Source: Anisakis pegreffii (taxonomy: Eukaryota; Nematoda; Chromadorea; Rhabditida; Anisakidae). Taken from it: a DNA stretch of 64,000 nt. Numbering within the stretch: position 1 is the first letter of the stretch; each line of letters opens with the position of its first letter. Under the pieces are notes generated by a model, which did not search any database, was not told the origin of the DNA, and saw only the letters and a program-made list of their open reading frames with translations. Made by a program: the position numbers and the translations under genes. The stretch lies in contig JAPYMA010002771.1 of assembly GCA_035041965.1 (NCBI GenBank), positions 310,001 to 374,000 on the forward strand. The letters run 5' to 3'. Shown piece after piece: positions 26,600 through 39,660 of this stretch.

Positions 26600-27988
26600 A
26601 ATCGATCTCAGGCGGTCATCAATTTGCAAATTAAACTTTTGTGATGAAAATTCGTTGAACTTTTTATCATTCGGTAATTTGTTCGCATCGATCTAATCTC
26701 CTTCAGTAATAATCGTAATTTTGCATTGATGAATTCAAGCATTGTCTTTATCTGGTTGAAGAATATCAGTGTTATCAATTAACTTGAGGTGATCACATTC
26801 TGTGCTTCACAATAACTCCATAAACGTTGCCTCACAAGTTGACTGAATCAAAGTTCTGCTTTATAGCAACAATATGTTTTACCAAACTAATGCAGACCTC
26901 ACTCAGCCAGTTGTGATTATCAACAATCAAAAGCAATGCCCTTCTATTGTGTGCCTTGAATGTGCATTATTATCATCACTTGTTGATTCAGTGGTAAAAG
27001 ATGTAAATATTATTTCATTGTTTTTGTTATCAAACCGACCTTGTTGTATTTTCTGTTGTGTATTGTTGGTTATTTGTGAACGAAGGCATTTTATAATGCA
27101 TCTTCATCAATGCATTCAAAAATAACTCCTCAAATTCACCACATAAATCTTCTTCGCTATGAATGATTTTGCATTTCCGCGCTTGTAAAAACGAACATCA
27201 CCAATAAAAAGTTAAATGTGTTTTGCTGATGTTATTGGTATTCAAGTGGAAAGGAAGAATGCACTTTTCAACAATCCTAGGTAAATACGCGTCAGCGGAT
27301 GTCTTATTCATGCAGAGAACTCGATTGATTCTGAATCATTTCTCAATAAGAATTCGATCTCGTTAACTGAAACGATTTCTACGCTCTGTCGAGGGAACTG
27401 TATCACTAAAACGGCGTGCAAGAAGATGAAGTCATTCGTCTTGTGTATTTCCTTGTCATGAATTTAGCGGTTTGGCTGGTCAGCTGCAAGAGTTACACGC
27501 TTCACTCGCACGAATCTTATCCTCATCGTTCATAATCTCAGACTTGCTCTAATTGTAAATTTAGAATTATGCTTATGTATTGGTTCGAATTCGCGCATAG
27601 GCTCAAGCTTGTACGGAAAAGGTTAAAATTCTGGATGAGATAGAGCACTTTTACAGGCGTTGTAAATGGCTCAAAATTGAAGTTAAAACCTATGAACCGC
27701 CCGAAATGGCACAAAAAAGCACTGAATAGATTGAAGAAGGGTCATAGTGCTTTGGATTGCTGAAAGTCTTTGATTACTAATGAAAAGAATTAATGAAAGA
27801 TTCAAAAGGCATTCAAATGAACCGATAGAACAGTCGAAACTAAGGTTAAGCAGTCTGAGTGTTCCCATAATTGGGTTATCAGGCAGTCAACCTCTTTTAT
27901 TCGAAATATACATTTTTTCCTCATTTCTTCATTTCTTCCCCTTCGTTTATGCACCAGCATAGTTTTTTAACATCAAATCCTTTGTACA

Positions 27989-28155
27989 GGAGTCAAGTCT
28001 CTTTTTAGGGGATTAAGCTCACTTCATAAAGGTAAAACCCCCTTCTTCGTGATTACAGAAGTTAGAACTGCTTCCTAAAGATCAAATGCCTGTTCAGTGA
28101 TCAGAACTCTTCTCCAGAGGACAGACCTCCTTTCTATAGGTTAGGTCCTCTCAGC
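27989..28155 (+). repeat. Degenerate tandem repeat, period about 20 bp
   Basis: Consecutive units of roughly 19-22 bp start with GG or GA and share a core like GATCAGAACTCCTTCCTATA; for example GATCAGAACTCTTCTCCAGA is followed directly by GGACAGACCTCCTTTCTATA. About eight diverged units can be aligned by eye. Confidence 0.5.
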
Positions 28156-29000
28156 TTTGCTTCATGAATGTCACACTCTTCCTACAGGTCTCATCTCACT
28201 CTTATTACAAACTCACCATCTTCTCGACATTGAAGACGTGGCAATGAAAGCTGTACTAGGTGGCAATCAACCATCTGCGGCTATTTCTTGACTACATCAC
28301 GCATTAACGATGTCTTATCAGGGACGTTCGTCATTTATATTTGTCCATTAAACAAACAAACAATCTAATTGTGACTTTATTAAAGCATATTCGCCTCATA
28401 TACCTCATATTAGTCATCAAGCTCATGCATTTGAATAGTTGGTAAAAGATACTAGAGGAGTGTACAGAAGAGACGGAAAGCTGTATCCAAGCAACACAAG
28501 CAATGCACGAAACTTGGAGAGTGTCGAGATCGAGAACGTGATTGAAAGAGAGATGATTTGGTGGAGATGTACATGAACAGAGAGTGTTACAATTGAGCAT
28601 CGGTGTACACATGTATGATGCTTACAATTCATTTAATGATACGACTTGTGTTTGCGACTGCATTTGATCTGCTCCATAGCGACTTCGTGACACAAGAATG
28701 GCCGTGCTAAGAGGCTCAACGTGAAAGCCTCAAGCCCACAACTCTTTCTTCAACGTAAACTTTTGCTGGATTTCGATCTTAAGCTTAGCTCTGATGAGTC
28801 TTAACCGAAGGCAAGGGTGAGGTTGTGCTTAAGGTTAGTGTGCAGCTCGAGCCCCATTCATAATCCCGTCAGCTACAAAATTGTCGATATTCATCAGATG
28901 GTACCATACATCAAAGTCGTATTTCTACATGCTGGCTCTGTCGGATGACATCAGACTTTCGTCACATGGAATTCACATTTTTATCCAACCTGCGAAGTCA

Positions 29001-29310
29001 TAACTTTTGACAGATGCATTCAACTGGCCACCTAAGTAATCCTATACGTGCATAGAATCACTCTGTTTTTTTTGTGCCAGAAATAGTTTGTTTTCATAAT
29101 CGATAATTTCTGACGACTTAGCATTGATAATTTATGTAACGATGATTTATTACTTTTCATTTTTATAATTTATAACTTTTGGTAATTGAACTCCTGTGAT
29201 AATCTATAACTTTTGACAGATGCACGTCATTGGCCTCTTGAATAATCTTATACATGCATACATTCACTCACTTTTTTACGCCAAAAATAGTTTGTATTTT
29301 CATGATCTGT
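29001..29310. repeat. Diverged direct repeat pair of about 104 bp (29001-29104, 29207-29310)
   Basis: Both copies begin TAACTTTTGACAGATGCA and run through TGGCC, AATC.TATAC.TGCATA, CACTC...TTTTTT and AAATAGTTTGT to a TTTTCAT end. The roughly 100-bp spacer is AT-rich. This suggests a local duplication or two copies of a small non-autonomous element. Confidence 0.6.
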
Positions 29311-29937
29311 TCAATTTACAATCGAAATATTTTACTTTTTTCATCTATATTCTCAAAATGCACATTCTTTTCTTTCAATGAATATAATTTTACTTCATTC
29401 CAAATGGTGTATTCATTTAATTGTCATCGCCAAATATTTTCTTTCCGTTCTGAACTATTCTCCAGTGTCACAGAGCCATTTCCGCAAGATATAACCAGTT
29501 TACTATCGATATCACATAACACTTGTGTTCCTCCCATCTCCAGTACATCACTACGTTCGCACTGATAATTCTGATAATCACATTACTATTTTATCATCAT
29601 TATGAATAGCTATTTCCATGATCACTGCACTAGGAATGAAAGTAACTCTATTATAATGTGACAGCATTGGTTCTTCACGTTTACTATCGTCATAATGCTT
29701 GCATGATATCATACGAATCGTTTGCTGAGTGAGAAAAGAAAGAGTCATTTTGCTACATTGATAAGGGCACGTTCGTTTGCAAATGCACATGGTACTGATA
29801 ATATAACGCATCGACAATTTCAGCGGTACCAATCAATTATATATATCTCAAATGACTTTGCCATCATCCATGAATAAGCGTTAATATGTTTGTTTATATT
29901 CCAGATACATATACAACTAATGCGTTGAATATTTCAG

Positions 29938-29957
29938 CAGTTCAAAAGAATTTGGGT
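29938..29957 (+). promoter_or_regulatory. Possible SL trans-splice acceptor and 5' UTR of SPTLC2
   Basis: A consensus acceptor AATATTTCAG ends at 29937, only 20 nt before the ATG used for SPTLC2, with no matching coding exon upstream in the right phase. Nematode trans-splice sites usually look like this. The call is inference. Confidence 0.35.
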
Positions 29958-32900
29958 ATGGCTTGGGGTAATGAGGCACTTCAATTCATCAGATCACCAT
30001 CTCAAGGAAGTGGCTCAAATAGTGATGAGGTTACCGTTAAGGTTCGTATAAAGGTGTTACTCACTCGCATCCACTCATTGCATAATATTATTCACTTTGA
30101 CACATATATCTCATATTTGTGTGGCGAATGTGATTCATTGCCTCCTTTAGTTAGTCGAATGAATTTAATAAAGAATCCAGTAATGAGTGATGGTTAATTG
30201 GTAAAATCCGACCGAATGATCTTGAGCTTCTGTCGGAATACTGACTTTTGGAGTCCTAGAAAATGGGTTCAGTCGAATCCAAACACACTCAAATTTCATT
30301 CGATCATCTCATAATTGTAAAAGGTATGCGTGAACGTTTTCTTGATTATGTAAACATGGGCTGGACGTTGATCAACATAATACATTTCAGTTGCATACGT
30401 CTTGATCTTGATATCAGTTATTGACATTATCATCTTTTCAATGCACTTTTTGCTATATGTCAGACTTGCGCGTATTTTATGACTTCTAGGCTGAAAGCAG
30501 TCCATCGTAAGGTCAGTTTATTGTTGACAATAGACGAGAATATTAATCTCACGTAAAGGATGGAGATTGACTTTTGTAGAGTTGATAATTTTAATTGTAT
30601 AGAAAATAGTGATACTATCAAAAATAATGTCACTATTTTTGCAAAATTTTTGACTTTTATTGCCAATATTTTCTAATGGTATATGCCTTGTCTCCAAGAA
30701 ATATATTTTGCACGAGTTCCCAATTTGTCATTAATATCACATTGTTATCACGGCATATGAGGCAATACCTTAATAAATAATTGAATAAGTTTGTTAATAA
30801 CTAATTTACGATCATCCTCACATTTCTGTTTTTATTAGTTGTAAGACGCAAACGCTTTCAATTTGAGACTTGTTTCTTCTCATATTAATGATTCTTTTTA
30901 ACTTGGAACATTCTCTGACTTCTGCAATGTACTTCGTGCTACAAGCACATATACTTTGGTTATTCACATTTATCAGCACCACACGCACACACAATCTATC
31001 GATTCTCATCCTTCAACTAACACTTTAAACAAAATCAATTTCCATAATGTTGCACAAATTTTCGTGCAGACTTAGCAGTAACAGTTCGATAGCGATGTAA
31101 GCGCACATAGCAAATTATCGGTATGAATCTAATAAAAACTGCATTTGTTAATGATTCATTAAAACTATCACACTATCTCTGTCATAAGTAGTATCAAAGT
31201 GGAAATAAATCATGTCATCATAAAAATTGTTTTTGCTGATAATATAACGATGAATTTAAATGACGTGTTTGAACAACACATTCAATAATTCAACCGAATT
31301 ACTTTCGCAATTTTACAATACAACATTATTTAAATTTCCACAAACGTGCCCCATATCAGTACAGATTTTTCAGCGTCGTCCGAAAAGAGCCAAGAAGAAA
31401 AGCGACAAGAACGCCGTCGACACGAAAGTGCATCATGCGAATGAATTCGAAAAGGTATTATCGGCGATGTATTTAGCAGATACCATCATCAACTGCTCTT
31501 ATACAATCTTACCTAATGTGTACCTCAAGTCCAAATACCATACGATTATTTGACTGTTCACAAAATGTGAAGAATGCCTATATCTTAAACCAATTTGATG
31601 TTTACATATTAATTCGCTGAAAAATGTGCACTCATTTCATGCTTGATGCAGTAAAAATTCCAAATGTGTGCACACAAATAGGTTTTTTCTCCACTTTCCT
31701 TTGATTTCCCACGGACTTTTTGCATCTGATGGTCCTCATAACAACAAGAAAGCATCGCGCATTAATAATACATCAGAATATGAGTCCAAATAAGGTGTAG
31801 CAGTTTCCGATGCCTTCGTTCGTAAATCTTTATGCAACACGATAAATCATATGCGACTATCATCACTTTAAATATCTCATGATTACTTTTATCAAGAAAT
31901 GACAGTTCTAAGCATTCAGTTGTTAACATGAAAATAGCGACTTCAGCAAATGAAAATAGCAGGTTCGAGAACAATTTGTAAGTATACCGTGCTGATCAGA
32001 TCACTTTTGCCATTCAGAAACAGATAGATTTGAAATACATCCTTTGGTTGGGGTACTTTGACCGTTGTGTTGAGACGGTGGTAATTTTCAACGTAAGTCG
32101 TTTCAGACAAATCGTTTCATCGCATGGTGTGTGTATTTCAATTGGATGATTCTTTTCATCTTTGCTTATATTCGAGAATTCCTCAGAAAACACGGCCTCG
32201 AGAAGAATTTAGCTGCGGTCGAGTTACCCAAACAGCGGGTATGAGCTCACTCACATTAAAGCTATGCACATGAATGTTTATCGCGGGCAGTTTCGAATAA
32301 TATAACAACAAATTCAAATTTGCGTTTTAAGCATGCGATTTTATTTTGCTCAAAAAGCGTTGGCGATTTTCGAAATTTTTACAGCAATCAGTAAACTCAA
32401 AATAATAGTAATCATCACTATTTCGTTAATGCTAACTAACGTGAGTCATTTTACAAGTCTCATCAAATTTCAAAGATCCACTGATATGGGGTGAATTAAG
32501 AATTCGAAATATTGAAGAGTTTCGTGCCATTATTCGCGGAATTTGAAGCGATCTACTCTCGAAATTGCTATATGCGAGTTCGAGATGTCTTCGAACGTCC
32601 GATTGGGAGTGTTCCCGGGGCTACGGTCAAACTTATTGATCGTTATACTGAGGATTATTGTTGGTCTTTCAAGTGAGTCGCCTAGCACTGTCATCATTTT
32701 CAACAATTTATTCAGCTCTCTGCCTTAAACATAGAATGTTTATTCTGAACTTTTAAGAGCGATTCTCTACATTTAATCAATTTGCTCTCTTTTTTTCGGT
32801 GTATGTTTTTATTGAACGCCGCGACGGAATATACAATCAAATTGAAGACCAATTTAAGAATTTTTATGTTTGAAGGCGATGACATGAAAAGAATGTTGTC

Positions 32901-35675
32901 ATTTCTTTCAGTGGCATGAAAGCTTTCAACACCGTAAATGAACAATCCGAAATAAAACGAATACGTTCATTTGCTCTATGCACTTTATTCTGTAAAAAAA
33001 ATAATCCTCACAATCACTGATCTTTTCTCGCTAAATTTACGATCCACCACGGTTCAATTCTGAAAAAAGAAAATCATTTTAAATACCAAAGTTCTATAGC
33101 AATTTTGCAAGGTTTGTAACTGAAATTAGACGTTGTATACAATACAATATCGCACCAAAAAAAAACGAAAATTTAGATTCACTGGTTCACAAACAGAAGT
33201 GATCAATATGGGCTCGTACAACTACTTGGGATTCGCCCAAAAAGACGGTCCTTGTGCTGAGGCAGCATCCAGAATTATCGACGATCAAGGATTGTCGTTG
33301 TGCACAAGTGTTCATGAACGAGGTGCATCACATTCATATTAACAAGCATCTTTTACTTATCAGTTATGCCGCCGTCCTTTATTTTATTAGTTTCAAAAAA
33401 AGCAATCTCTGAGCAGAATTGGTGTGTTAACAACAGCTGGCCAATGGTCCACATCCCATCCCGTATCTTGCCTCAGGCCAAAAACATTTCGTCCACATTT
33501 TGACTGCTAATATTTGACTGTATCATGAATTCATGAGGTTGCAAGGGGCTTGCATGAGAGGCCATCATGATACCCGCACACTGATTATATCGTTCAAATA
33601 TAAGTAATGTTTGAATTCCCAGATCTCAATAAAACCATTGAAATTATATCCGTACTTAGGATTTAAACATGAAAATGCTGTTTAAAAAAGCACATATCAC
33701 GTTCTTCTTCTGTTTTGTTGTAAAAAGGAATCACATTTGGATGAGATAAAACCGAAAAAATTGATGTTTCTGAAGGATTTTCAAAGTCTCAACGGGAGTT
33801 GGAGAAATTACTGGCACGTTTCATTGGAGTCGAGGATGCGATTTGTTTCAGCATGGGATTTGCAACAAACTCCATGAATCTACCTTGTCTTGCGGATAAG
33901 GTGAAGAGCCATTTATTTACATGCTTACCCATAGGTATATGAATGAAATTGGCTTGGTAATTGCCAACAGAAACCGGAAGCAGCTGATCGGTCGGTAGCC
34001 TGGAAGAACCGAATTTCATTAACCACTGATCGATGTCCAAAATTTGCCTTGTTGTGACTACCACAAAAAAATCGTTTTGTTTCCCAATCTATCAATGAAA
34101 GTGCTCATCAGTACGGAAGCAGTGCTAATATTCCCAAATTATCGTTTATTTTTGTGCAAATTTTGAAACTCAATTATTTACTTCGTAGAAATTAGATTTT
34201 TACTGAAATTAAATAATTTTTCTTGGATAACTTTAGTAACAATTTAACAAATCTTATAATGAATTAATGATTGTGCTCCTTTCAAAGAATACACTCATCA
34301 TAAGTGACCAATACAATCACGCATCACTCGTTCTTGGTTGCCGAATGAGCGGAGCAACGATCAGAATCTTTCGACACGACGGTACTGAGATTTCAGTTAT
34401 TCTGTTGTTTGCTTGTTACTGCATTGGTCTTCGAATAGCTTGTATTGAACGAATCGATGTTGCTTTCAGATGTGTGCAATTTGGAGAACTTAATTTGCGC
34501 GGCGATTCGGGATGGAAATCCGAAGACAGGCTATCCGTTCCGCAAGATTCTGATAATAATCGAGGGTATCTACTCGATGGAAGGCTCGATTTGTAATCTG
34601 CCCGAAATTATCGCTCTTAAGAAGAAATACGGCGCTTATTTATATCTTGACGAAGCACATTCAATTGGTACTTCATTACGAGTTCACCTCATTTCTGCCA
34701 CATCTAGAACGCATCCATTTGCATCTAATCGACTATTTCAGGAGCGTTAGGAGCAACCGGTCGAGGTGTTGTCGAATACTGGGGTTGTGATCCATATGAC
34801 GTCGACATCTTAATGGGTACTTTCACAAAAAGTTTCGGCGCTGCTGGTGGTTATATTGCTGGACGTAAGGTAGCGAAAATACAGCGCCTTTTCTAATTGA
34901 TTTGAAAACGAAGATGTTCTGAACTGATTATCTCATAATGATTGCAGAAAATAATTGACCATATCCGTACGAATACAGCCACTGGCGTTTATGCCCCGCC
35001 GATGTCACCACCGGTGGCACAACAAATCTACAGTTGTATGTCGATTATTATGGGTCTTGACGGCACTCAGGACGGTAATCTTATGTGGTGTTATTCGAAT
35101 AACTCATTCTACTGCATAGAGTAGCCGCTTCCATTACAGTGATTGATGCTTTGCAGGTGCGCGCCGTATCGAGCAACTGAAGCGTAATACGCACTATTTC
35201 CGAAAGCATCTGAAACGAATGGGACTGATCGTTTACGGTTCTGATGACAGCCCTGTTGTACCCATTCTTATCTATTACCCCACCAAATGCGGGTTCGTTG
35301 CCAGTTGCTTTCAAAACAAACCGATCTTATTCCTTAATAAAGTACTGTTTGAAACAAGTAAACAAAGTAGTTCCAAAATTCATGAAGATTCCTTAAGACT
35401 TAATGATAAAAAGAAGAAAGATATGTTCAGAAGAGATATTTGTATTATTCAGTTTATGGGGTCGTGAGATGTTGAAACGGCAAATCGGAGTGGTGGTGGT
35501 ATCATTCCCGGCCACGGATATGGTCGAAAGTCGCGTTCGGGTATGCCTGAGTGCAGCGCATACGAAGCCAATGCTAGACAAGACTCTGCAAGCAATCTAT
35601 GAAGTGAGTCAAATAAGTAACATCAAATATTCGAAAGGAATGCAACAGTACGACAAATCACCCATTGAGTGGTAA
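29958..35675 (+). CDS. SPTLC2: Serine palmitoyltransferase catalytic subunit (LCB2/SPTLC2 type), complete
   Basis: Twelve exons give 542 aa: 29958-30041, 31374-31454, 32107-32238, 32518-32672, 33177-33322, 33776-33900, 34288-34381, 34470-34667, 34742-34869, 34948-35074, 35157-35292, 35453-35675. With an LCB1 partner the enzyme condenses serine and an acyl-CoA to 3-ketosphinganine on the ER, the first committed step of sphingolipid synthesis. Seen are an N-terminal hydrophobic helix (about residues 55-80), [35 protein letters not shown], and the PLP lysine in GTFTKSFG (K368), which marks the catalytic rather than the LCB1-type subunit. Length is close to human SPTLC2. The first 50-odd residues are lysine-rich and poorly conserved, so the exact start (ATG 29958) is less sure than the rest. 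A possible donor follows the AIYE codons in the last exon, but the read-through C-terminus fits the family. Confidence 0.96.
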
Positions 35676-35957
35676 TTAAACATCATCTGTACATTATTCT
35701 ATGTCGACACTTCTGTTACGTTATCGCTGTAGAAGTTCTGTTTTATAGTTGAAACCGCTCTGTTTTCTTTTACTTCCTCACACCAGATCGTGAATTGTCC
35801 TGCTAAAAGTTTTCTTGGAACCAGGACAGCATTATTCTTGACATGGCGTAAGTGGAGTAATATTGATAGTATCATCCCTTATGAAATTGTAACAACGATA
35901 TCATCTCTTGTACTATTATTATCAGAACTTTGTTATTACCAGTATCGCTATCGCTTT
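35676..35957. other. SPTLC2 downstream region
   Basis: AT-rich, no gene. Presumably 3' UTR and terminator sequence of SPTLC2 up to the edge of the inverted-repeat element. Confidence 0.4.
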
Positions 35958-36520
35958 TATTTATCATTTTATTTTTGTCTTAACCTCATTGTTGATTTCT
36001 GCTGTCTTCATTACAACTGTATTAATGGAAGATTAAATTGAATCATTATGATACTGTTGAGATAGCCATGTCAATGAATGAAAGCGTTTTTATTCTTGGC
36101 GGCATGGAATTTCGAAATTGTTTGGAGAGTATTGCTTAATTATGTGATTTTTTGAAATCATTTCCGAAAAATTTCAGTCCTTGACCCAAATTTTCATTGC
36201 ATTTCCTTTGGTCTTTTATTTTTTCCTTACGTTTAGCTTGATCTGTTAATTTTTATGTTAATTTATTAACATTTTATGTTTATATATGTTTTTGTATGCA
36301 ATTGATTCAGCTTCTTATCACTTTTTCTTCAGTCTTCATTGCTGTGTAATAGAAAGTTTTAATTTAAAAAATTTAATAAAATTTTAATTTTAAAAATTCG
36401 TACGGCTCACAGTTGGAATCTGAAGCATTCGCAGTGTGTCTTAGATCATGGCAAGAGCATGTTTGCTTCTTTCAGTTACGAAAAACACGGCTGAAACGAT
36501 GATACCATTATAATAATGTA

Positions 36521-36580
36521 CTCTCGGGTTGATAGAAATACTTCCGGGTTCGTAAAAATACTTCCAGGTTGATAAAAAGA
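36521..36580 (+). repeat. Three tandem 20-bp units in the centre of the inverted-repeat element
   Basis: CTCTCGGGTTGATAGAAATA, CTTCCGGGTTCGTAAAAATA and CTTCCAGGTTGATAAAAAGA are adjacent and equal in length. Confidence 0.8.
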
Positions 36581-36842
36581 TACATATAAATATAAAATGT
36601 GAATAAATTAACATACGAATAAACAGATCAAGCTAAACGTAAGGAAAAAAATAAAAGACCAAAGGAAATGCAATGAAAATTTGGGTCAAGGACTGAAATT
36701 TTTCGGAAATGATTTCAAAAAATCGCATAATTAAGCAATACTCTCCAAACAATTTCGAAATTCCATGCCGCCATCAATAAAAACGCTTTCATTCATTGAC
36801 ATGGCTATCTCAACATTATCATTACCTGGATTGGCCAGGCTA

Positions 36843-38696
36843 TCAAACGTTTGTAACATTGCTGGCCACAATGCGTTTCCATTCGGTCCTTGATCTTGCT
36901 TTCCTTTGCCAGGTGTTACCCAATCTCTTTGTAATGTCGTCTTTCCATCTTATTGGAGGTCTCCCGAATGGTCTTTTTATTTCTCTTGGGTACCACTCTG
37001 TAACTGCTCGAGTCCATCTGCCATCATTTATTCTTGCTACGTGGCCTGCCCAACGTAGCTTTCTTTTCCTGTACTCTGCGATCACGTCCCTTACTCCACT
37101 TTTTCGGCGAATCTCCTCGCATCGGATGTGTTCCCGCAACGATATTCCTAACATACATCTCTCCATCGCTCTTTGTGTTGTTATTAGGCGTTGTTCTTCC
37201 CTCTTCGTTGTGGCCCACGTTTCACTTCCGTATAATAACGCTGGTAAAACGGTGCTATCAAAGAGGTGAGCGCGGAGGGATTTGCCTATTTTCTCTTTCA
37301 GTACATCTTTGATCGAGTTGAATGCCTTCCATCCTGATCTTATCCTTCTTCCAATTTCAGTTTTCATATCTCGGCTCATATTTACCATTTGCCCTAAGTA
37401 AGCGTATTCTGTCACTTCTTCGATTTCATCGTCGCCCACTCTTATTCGGCCTGGTGCAGTGTTATTTGACCGCATGAATTTTGTTTTCTTGCGGTTTAGT
37501 CGTAGTCCAACAGCTTCACTTTTAATGGTGAGCTCGGTCATCATGGCCTGTAATTCATTTGTGGTTTCTGCGATGAGCACGATGTCGTCTGCAAATCGCA
37601 GATGATTCAGCGTTTCTCCATTGATATTAACACCACCGTCCCAGTTGGTTTATCGAATGACCATTTCGAGACAAGCCGCGAAGAGTTTGGGGGAAATAGT
37701 GTCTCCTTGCTTCACACCTTTTTCAACCGGGATAGTTATCGGAGTAGACAGTAGGTTTACATCGGTGGTGCAATGCGAGTTCGCTTCTTTGAGCAAATTG
37801 ATGTATTGAGCCTCGATTCCCTGCTCCTCGAGAGATTTCAGCACTGCATTTATCTCGACGCTATCAAAAGCCTTTTCATAATCAACGAATGCAAGACAAA
37901 GAGGTAATCTATATTCTCTTTCCCGTTCTATTAGCTGAGTCAGGGCAACTATATGATCCATCGTGCTGTAGTTTCTTCGAAATTCTGCTTGTTCCCTTGG
38001 CTGTTGGTAGTCCAGATCATTAGATAATCTTGTGACTATGATTTTAGTGAACAGCTTGTATAAGTGGGATAGCAGGCAAATAGGACGATAATTTTTCAGG
38101 TCTTCTTTATCGCCCTTCTTATGGAGCAGGATGGTATTTGATTCCTTCCATTGTGAAGGTATTCTTCCCTCTTTGAGATACCTATTAAAACGCACAGCAA
38201 GAGCTTTCCAGAAGGTTTCCCCTGCCCATTTGATCATTTCCGATGTTATTCCATCTTTTCCAGGGGCCTTGCCGTTTGTGGTCATTTGGAGAGCATTTTC
38301 GATCTCGCATTTCAGAATTGGTGGCACCTCCTCTATTCGTTGAGGTGAAGGGGGAATGAGTGGAATTGATGATTTAAAAAGATCCGTGTAGAAGGTTTTG
38401 CACACTTCTTCCATTTCACTTTTATTTCTCACTGTCCGCCCATCCTGGCTTCTTAATGCTGTGATCTCTGGTTTACATAGAAACATTCTCCGCCTGCATT
38501 TCTTCAAACTTTTCCTTCCTTCAGCAGCTTCCTTTAATTTATTCATTTGATATTTTAAGAAATCCTCTCTCAAGTGCTGCCGTATAGCTTTGCACAAGAT
38601 TGAGTATTCGATAAGACTGCTGCCATTTCTTTTTAAATTTTTTCTTCTTCTCATCATGCCTTTCGTTTTTTTCGGAGATTCTACCTTGGTGATCAC
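36843..38696 (-). pseudogene. RTE reverse transcriptase and C-terminal region, broken
   Basis: Frame 38696 to 37650 has NYRPICLLSHLYKLFTKII, LAFVDYEKAFDSV (motif A) and KGVKQGDTISPKLF. A TAA at 37650-37652 interrupts it, and the same frame resumes with LRFADDIVLIAE (the FADD active site) on to 36843. A shift relative to the endonuclease frame lies upstream, near an A7 run close to position 38676. Confidence 0.88.
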
Positions 38697-38778
38697 GCTG
38701 GTTATCAGTCGAAGCCCTGCTTAAGCAACCCTTTAGTTTATCAATTAGCGAGTTATAGTCTTCGTCAATGTCTCCTAG

Positions 38779-39660
38779 TTAGTTCCAGTCCTCGCTCTCG
38801 ATGGCATTCTGTAACATTGCTTCGTTGAGGACTCTTCTGCGTTGATTTTTCAACGAGATGTGCAGTGCTTTTTTCTCTCTTGCATTGTCAACGACAATTC
38901 TTGCACGTAGTAAACGATGGTCGCTACCAGTGTTGAAAGGTGCAGTCACTGAAACATCTTGGAGTAATCGTCTCCTATCGATCATGATGTAATCAATCAC
39001 GTTCTTATGCTCAGCATTCGGAGCGATCCAGGTCCACCTTTTATCCGTCTTTTTCCTGAACAGGCTGTTTCGGATATAAAGCCGATTTGTTTCAGCAAAG
39101 GTTACTAAACGTTCGCCTCTGTCGTTTCTTCCCTTTATTCCGAACTTCCCGACGTGTTTCTCTCCTTGCCGCCCTCTTCCAACCTTTGCATTGAAATCGC
39201 CCATGACGACGGTATAAGTGGATTTTTGAACTAGAGCCTTTTCTAGTTCATTATAGGATTCTTCAATTTCATCGGCGTCACTTGCAATTGTTGGGGCGTA
39301 TGTTTGGATGACTTTGAGGGTGGCTTTTTCTGTCAATTGAACGTTCAGTACACCTATACGAGCTGATAAAATCTTGCATGATATTATTCTTCCAGCCCAT
39401 TCCTTCCCGATGATGAAACCTATGCCTCCAATAGTTCTTGTGCCTTCACCTTTCCCCAGTCTGATAGCGCATCCATCTCTCCATCTCGCATTTATTTCGT
39501 TTCTCCATCGTGTCTCGCAGAGCCCTAATATATCGCATTTTATTTCTTTTCTCTCCTCCATCAGGTGGTTCAAGCCCGTCCACCCTGACAATGACCTGCA
39601 GTTGTAGGTACATATGGCCAGGGTTATTCTTCGCATTGTTTTAGCCACAGATGACGCCAC
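38779..39660 (-). pseudogene. RTE endonuclease domain, 5' part of a broken ORF
   Basis: The open frame of 293 aa holds the EEP-nuclease landmarks ICTYNCRSLSG, ILGLCETRW, VMGDFNAKVG and GSDHRLLRARI, so the catalytic residues are present. It ends at a stop (38779-38781) after ESEDWN. The reading then continues in the same frame for some codons before the reverse-transcriptase frame takes over, so both a stop and a frameshift separate the two. Confidence 0.88.

Larger units (their letters stand above)
26600..29957. other. Intergenic region between innexin and SPTLC2
   Basis: No gene is supported. It contains a degenerate 20-bp-period repeat (27989-28155), GGCTTAAG-rich sequence at 28700-28870 resembling that in the SMARCC intron near 47660-47770, and a diverged direct-repeat pair (29001-29104 and 29207-29310). 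Confidence 0.45.

Noticed and set aside
36796..39607. Plus-strand open frames across 36796-39607
   Set aside because: They are antisense to the RTE element and have no domain.
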